Source: Candidatus Eiseniibacteriota bacterium
GTDB taxonomy: Bacteria; Eisenbacteria; RBG-16-71-46
NCBI GenBank assembly: GCA_021414165.1
Contig: JAIOPA010000082.1
Coordinates: 1-6,994 of the forward strand
Direction of reading: 5' to 3'
Length of the DNA: 6,994 nt
Part shown: in pieces, positions 6,495 through 6,994 of the stretch
Position numbering within the stretch: the stretch's first letter is position 1
How the letters are laid out: every line of letters starts with the position of its first letter
Notes under the pieces: model-generated
Told to the model about the DNA's origin: nothing
The model's database searches: none
Seen by the model: the letters and a program-made list of their open reading frames with translations, nothing else
Made by a program: the position numbers and the translations under genes

Positions 6495-6994
6495 CCGCTG
6501 TTCTTCGGGTTCGCCGCGTTGCTCGTGGTGACCTCGCTCATGGTCGTGCTGCACAAGAACCCGGTCACGAGCGCGTTGTTCCTCGTGCTGGCGTTCAGCT
6601 CGCTCGCGGGCATCTACCTGCTGCTGCATGCCGAGTTCCTGGGCATGGTGCAGATCGTGGTCTATGCCGGCGCCATCATGGTGCTGTTCCTGTTCGTGAT
6701 CATGTACCTGAACCTGCAGCATGACGTGGAGACCGGCCTACAGACGGCCGTGCGCCGCGGCATCGGTTGGTTCACGGGTGCGGCGCTGGTGCTCACGGGC
6801 GCGACGTTGCTGCGCCGCGGCTGGTCGCTGGGGCCGGCGTACGAGAACCTGGCCGATGCCGAGCACGGCAACGTGGTCGCGATCGGCAAGCAGCTCTACT
6901 CGCGGTACCTGTTCCCGTTCGAGATCACGTCCATCCTGCTGCTCGTGGCCATGGTCGGCGTGATCATCATCGCTCGCGGTCGCGCCAAGACCGC
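6489..6994 (+). CDS. nuoJ: NADH-quinone oxidoreductase subunit J (ND6 homologue), 3' partial
   Basis: NuoJ is a small membrane-arm subunit next to NuoK and NuoA that takes part in the conformational coupling of quinone reduction to proton pumping. The window holds 168 codons with no stop; homologues are mostly about 165-200 residues long, so only the end is missing. Five hydrophobic segments are readable at about 3-21, 29-47, 51-74, 93-110 and 141-163. The third contains the strongly conserved VQIVVYAGAIMVLFLFVIM (54-72), with Tyr59 at the same number as the studied Tyr59 of E. coli NuoJ; position 55 is Gln where I recall Glu in E. coli. The C-terminal block FPFEITSILLLVAMVGVIII (142-161) is also typical. 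The start at 6489 abuts the nuoH stop. The expected next gene, nuoK, lies beyond the window. Confidence 0.93.
   Translation, partial: MMPLFFGFAALLVVTSLMVVLHKNPVTSALFLVLAFSSLAGIYLLLHAEFLGMVQIVVYAGAIMVLFLFVIMYLNLQHDVETGLQTAVRRGIGWFTGAALVLTGATLLRRGWSLGPAYENLADAEHGNVVAIGKQLYSRYLFPFEITSILLLVAMVGVIIIARGRAKT

Noticed and set aside
2517..6722. A 1401-codon open frame on the minus strand, covering the end of nuoF, all of nuoG and nuoH, and part of nuoJ.
   Set aside because: It runs in exact codon register with nuoG, nuoH and nuoJ, which all share one frame, so it stays open simply because those genes avoid the codons TTA, CTA and TCA. It ends at one CTA triplet (2517-2519) and is bounded upstream by another CTA codon in nuoJ (6738-6740). 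Its translation is a low-complexity His/Arg/Glu-rich protein, typical of an antisense shadow in high-GC DNA.

Overview
This window is an uninterrupted stretch of a respiratory complex I (type I NADH:quinone oxidoreductase, NDH-1) operon. All genes lie on the + strand, in the order nuoD (5' end cut off) - nuoE - nuoF - nuoG - nuoH - nuoJ (3' end cut off). The DNA is GC-rich, with G or C at most third codon positions. Two of the five internal starts are GTG, and neighbouring genes overlap by 4 bases or abut. The source is a high-GC bacterium. The gene order together with the NuoG architecture would fit Gemmatimonadota or another deep-branching Gram-negative phylum, but that placement is low-confidence inference. 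An alphaproteobacterial or mitochondrial-type NuoG is unlikely, because this one carries the N7 cysteines and an additional cysteine set.

Layout: 3-1004 encodes most of NuoD, the quinone-site subunit. 1001-1510 is NuoE, with the [2Fe-2S] cluster N1a. 1507-2808 is NuoF, with FMN, the NADH site and cluster N3. 2805-5420 is NuoG, the large iron-sulfur subunit. After a 15-base gap with a clear Shine-Dalgarno sequence, 5436-6488 is NuoH, the membrane subunit that forms the quinone tunnel. 6489-6994 is NuoJ, an antiporter-adjacent membrane subunit, still open at the window end. There is no intergenic stretch longer than 15 bases, and I see no internal promoter, terminator, RNA gene, mobile element or CRISPR array.

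Together these genes give the NADH-oxidising module (E, F, G), part of the connecting module (D) and the start of the membrane arm (H, J). Electrons pass from NADH to FMN in NuoF, then through the iron-sulfur chain in NuoF and NuoG towards the quinone pocket formed by NuoD, NuoB and NuoH. Two things depart from the textbook picture. First, nuoI is absent from its usual place: the nuoH stop codon is followed immediately by the nuoJ start. Second, NuoG carries eight ferredoxin-type cysteines where the well-studied complex I enzymes have four, which predicts one extra [4Fe-4S] cluster next to N4, in addition to a full N7 site. Otherwise this is an ordinary housekeeping region, and I found no evidence of a novel system.
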